Shown in pieces: positions 61,726-64,000 of a stretch of DNA of 64,000 nucleotides. The notes beneath the pieces were generated by a model, which saw nothing but the letters and a program-made list of their open reading frames with translations, did no database searches and had not been told where the DNA came from. The stretch's first letter is position 1. Each line of letters starts with the position of its first letter. The position numbers and the translations under genes were made by a program. Source of the stretch: Ewingella americana (GTDB lineage Bacteria > Pseudomonadota > Gammaproteobacteria > Enterobacterales > Enterobacteriaceae); the NCBI RefSeq assembly GCF_006438725.1, contig NZ_RCZD01000002.1, positions 373,294 to 437,293 on the forward strand, read 5' to 3'.

Positions 61726-62964
61726 ATGCGCCTGATCCACACCTCAGACTGGCATCTTGGTCAGTATTTTTTCACCAAAAGCCGCGCCGCCGAACATCAG
61801 GCGTTCTTACGCTGGCTGACGGAACAAGTGGAACATCATCAGGTTGACGCCGTGATTGTGGCCGGGGACATCTTCGATACCGGGTCGCCGCCGAGCTATG
61901 CCCGCGAGCTGTACAACCGCTTTGTCGTGGAGTTACAGCCCACCGGCTGTCAGTTGATTGTGTTGGCAGGCAACCATGACTCCGTCGCTACGCTGAATGA
62001 ATCACGCGAACTGCTCTCCTGCCTGAATACCCAGGTGATTGCCACCGTAGGCGAGGACCTGTCGCAGCAGATTTTAGTGCTCAATCAGCGTGATGGCACC
62101 CCCGGCGCGGTGCTGTGTGCCATTCCGTTCCTGCGCCCGCGTGATTTGATTGCCAGTCAGGCGGGTCAGTCCGGTAGCGACAAGCAGCTGGCCTTGCAGG
62201 AAGCCATCGCCGCGCACTACGAGACACTTTATCAAGCCGCCCTGGCCGAGCGCGAACGCCTCGGCGTGCCATTACCGATCATCGCCACCGGCCACCTGAC
62301 TACCGTGGGCGTCAGTACCTCAGACTCCGTGCGCGATATTTATATCGGCACGCTCGACGCCTTCCCGGCGCAGGCTTTTCCGCCGGTAGATTACGTCGCC
62401 CTCGGCCATATTCACCGCGCCCAGTGCGTCGCCAAAACCGAACATATTCGTTACAGCGGCTCGCCGATTGCCCTGAGTTTCGACGAACTGAGCAAAGCGA
62501 AAAGCGTCTATTTACTCGATTTCGACGGTGCAACGCTTAACGCCATCGACACGCTGGAGATCCCGCAATTTCAGCCGATGCAGATGATCAAAGGCCCGCT
62601 CGCCGACATCGAACAACAGTTAACCCAGTTTGCGGATGCCGATAGCAGCAGGCCGGTGTGGCTCGATATTGAAGTCGCCACGCAGGATTACCTCAGCGAT
62701 ATTCAGCGCCGCATCCAGGCCCTGACCGCCGACCTGCCGGTCGACGTGGTGTTACTGCGCCGCAGTAAAGAGCAACGGCAAAACAGCATTTCGCAGCAGG
62801 AAAAAGAGACGCTCAGCGAACTGAGCGTCGGCGAGGTGTTTGAACGCCGTCTGGCGCTGGAAACGGAGGTGGATGAAGATCGCCAGGCGCGGATGCGTAC
62901 GCTGTTCGCGCAGGTTGTCGATCAGGTCACCAGCGGCCAACCCGCAGAGGATGCTGCACCATGA
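61726..62964 (+). CDS. sbcD: SbcCD nuclease subunit SbcD
   Basis: A 412-residue Mre11-type nuclease subunit. Metal ligands are seen in HTSDWHLGQ (residues 4-12), VVAGDIFDTG, LAGNHDS, TGHLTT and ALGHIHRAQ. With SbcC it cuts hairpins and protein-blocked DNA ends. The ATG at 61726 follows GGGAG and gives the family start MRLIHTSDWHLG; the longer frame from 61627 is not conserved. Its TGA overlaps the sbcC ATG as ATGA. Confidence 0.97.
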   Translation: MRLIHTSDWHLGQYFFTKSRAAEHQAFLRWLTEQVEHHQVDAVIVAGDIFDTGSPPSYARELYNRFVVELQPTGCQLIVLAGNHDSVATLNESRELLSCLNTQVIATVGEDLSQQILVLNQRDGTPGAVLCAIPFLRPRDLIASQAGQSGSDKQLALQEAIAAHYETLYQAALAERERLGVPLPIIATGHLTTVGVSTSDSVRDIYIGTLDAFPAQAFPPVDYVALGHIHRAQCVAKTEHIRYSGSPIALSFDELSKAKSVYLLDFDGATLNAIDTLEIPQFQPMQMIKGPLADIEQQLTQFADADSSRPVWLDIEVATQDYLSDIQRRIQALTADLPVDVVLLRRSKEQRQNSISQQEKETLSELSVGEVFERRLALETEVDEDRQARMRTLFAQVVDQVTSGQPAEDAAP

Positions 62965-64000
62965 AAATTCTCAGCCTGCGTTTAAAGAACCTGAATTCGC
63001 TGCAAGGCGAATGGAAAATCGATTTCACTGCTGAACCTTTCGCCAGCAACGGTTTATTCGCTATCACCGGCCCGACCGGCGCAGGGAAAACCACCCTGCT
63101 CGACGCCATCTGTCTGGCGCTGTATCACCGCACACCACGAATAAAGATTATTTCTAAATCACAAAATGAATTAATGACTCGTAATACCGCCGAGTCTTTA
63201 ACTGAAGTTGAGTTTGAAGTTAAAGGAATTGGATATCGTGCTTTCTGGAGCCAGAGGCGCTCAAGAGATTCCATTAATGGCGGATTATTAGAACCTAAGG
63301 TTGAATTAGCGTTATTGGCTGATGGAAAAATCCTTGCGGATAAAGTCAGTGACAAGATTCGTTTAACTGATGAAATAACTGGCTTAAATTTTTCTCGCTT
63401 CACCAAATCAATGATGTTGTCTCAAGGTGATTTTGCAGCCTTTTTAGAAGCAGATCCTAAAGAAAAGGCGGGACTATTGGAGGAGCTCACGGGCACAGAG
63501 ATCTACGGTCTCATTTCTGAACGTGTGTTTGAGCAAGAAAAAGAAGCACGGATTGCTATGGATAGTTTGCATCAGCGCATGGCGGGCATTGAACTGCTCA
63601 GCGAAGAACAGCGCCAGTTGCTGGAAAGCCAGCTGGCGGCGGTCAGCTGGCAGGAACAGCAGCTAAGCCAGCAATCTCAGATTCGCCAAAAGGATCTTAA
63701 CTGGCTGCACCAGTGGCAACTGGCACAGCAAAAACAGGCCGAATACCAGCGCCAGCTGGCAGCCACAGAACAGGAAGTCGCGCAGGCCGCGCCGCAGTTA
63801 CAGCAACTGGCGCGCAGCGAACCGGCTGAAAAACTGCGCCCGTTGCTCAATGACCGCAACCGTATTCGTCAGGAAAATCAGGCACTGTCTCAGCAGATAA
63901 CTGACCTGACGCAGCAGCAGGAACAGCAGCTGGCACAGATGGCGCCGTTGAATCAGGCGCTGGAACTGGCACGTACCGCCCGTCAGCAACAGCTGCAAGT
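62961..64000 (+). CDS. sbcC: SbcCD nuclease subunit SbcC (5' part, cut by window edge)
   Basis: The first 346 residues of the Rad50-type ATPase. Walker A is GPTGAGKT at residues 37-44, and the N-terminal lobe runs to about residue 190 with the Q-loop region MMLSQGDFAAFLEADPKEKA. A Gln-rich coiled coil then begins (QQLSQQSQIRQKD and beyond). The ATG at 62961 overlaps the sbcD stop. Codons about 60-203 are much richer in A and T than both flanks and avoid CTG for leucine, which points to a recombinant segment. The frame is intact. Confidence 0.95.
   Translation, partial: MKILSLRLKNLNSLQGEWKIDFTAEPFASNGLFAITGPTGAGKTTLLDAICLALYHRTPRIKIISKSQNELMTRNTAESLTEVEFEVKGIGYRAFWSQRRSRDSINGGLLEPKVELALLADGKILADKVSDKIRLTDEITGLNFSRFTKSMMLSQGDFAAFLEADPKEKAGLLEELTGTEIYGLISERVFEQEKEARIAMDSLHQRMAGIELLSEEQRQLLESQLAAVSWQEQQLSQQSQIRQKDLNWLHQWQLAQQKQAEYQRQLAATEQEVAQAAPQLQQLARSEPAEKLRPLLNDRNRIRQENQALSQQITDLTQQQEQQLAQMAPLNQALELARTARQQQLQ

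Overview
The window is a stretch of core chromosome from a gammaproteobacterium of the order Enterobacterales. Nearly every protein resembles an Escherichia coli counterpart closely in length, motifs and often start codon, and the gene order follows the E. coli glnK-to-sbcC segment almost without a break. GC content is moderate, and several genes in these positions are not the E. coli ones (a Cds1-like PLP enzyme, a tri-haem cytochrome c peroxidase, a 2-Cys peroxiredoxin, a gamma-glutamyltranspeptidase, a MetE-like methyltransferase). That mix suggests a Yersiniaceae-type organism (Rahnella, Serratia, Ewingella or similar). This is inference; no marker gene settles the genus.

Layout. 1-10.7 kb: partial glnK with a sigma-54 promoter, the ABC exporter pair mdlA-mdlB, the regulator decR divergent from a cysteine-degrading-type PLP enzyme, then cof, ybaE, queC, fadM and ybaV. 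10.7-20.4 kb: envelope and cytoplasmic protein quality control (ppiD, hupB, lon, clpX, clpP, tig) and bolA; lon and clpP carry recognisable sigma-32 promoters. 20.8-28.4 kb: yajG-ampG and the cytochrome bo3 oxidase operon cyoABCDE. 28.5-38.3 kb: yajR, yajQ, panE-yajL, thiI, the isoprenoid cluster xseB-ispA-dxs, and yajO. 38.3-43 kb: a leftward vitamin and phosphatidylglycerol cluster nrdR-ribD-ribE-nusB-thiL-pgpA. 43-51.6 kb: yajI, a yhjA-type peroxidase, the leftward queA-tgt-yajC-secD-secF group (tRNA queuosine and protein export), and acpH. 51.8-59 kb: a lineage-specific block with peroxiredoxin, ggt, brnQ, proY and a MetE-like gene. 59.3-64 kb: phoB-phoR with a Pho box and the divergent sbcD-sbcC nuclease genes, sbcC being cut by the window end.

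Links between genes. Queuosine synthesis and insertion (queC, tgt, queA), thiamine and riboflavin metabolism (thiI, thiL, ribD, ribE, dxs), isoprenoids feeding quinone and haem O (dxs, ispA, cyoE) and oxidative-stress defence (yajL, yhjA, peroxiredoxin, ggt) recur across the window. I see no rRNA, tRNA, CRISPR array, prophage, insertion sequence or toxin-antitoxin locus.

Less ordinary points: an AT-rich, codon-atypical patch inside sbcC that looks like intragenic recombination; two ERIC elements inside operons, one touching the phoB stop codon; a 16-bp hairpin in the tig leader; tandem MetJ-like boxes before the MetE-like gene; an Lrp-type palindrome between decR and the PLP enzyme; an FNR site before the peroxidase; and a possible leaderless acpH mRNA. 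I did not find a wholly new system.
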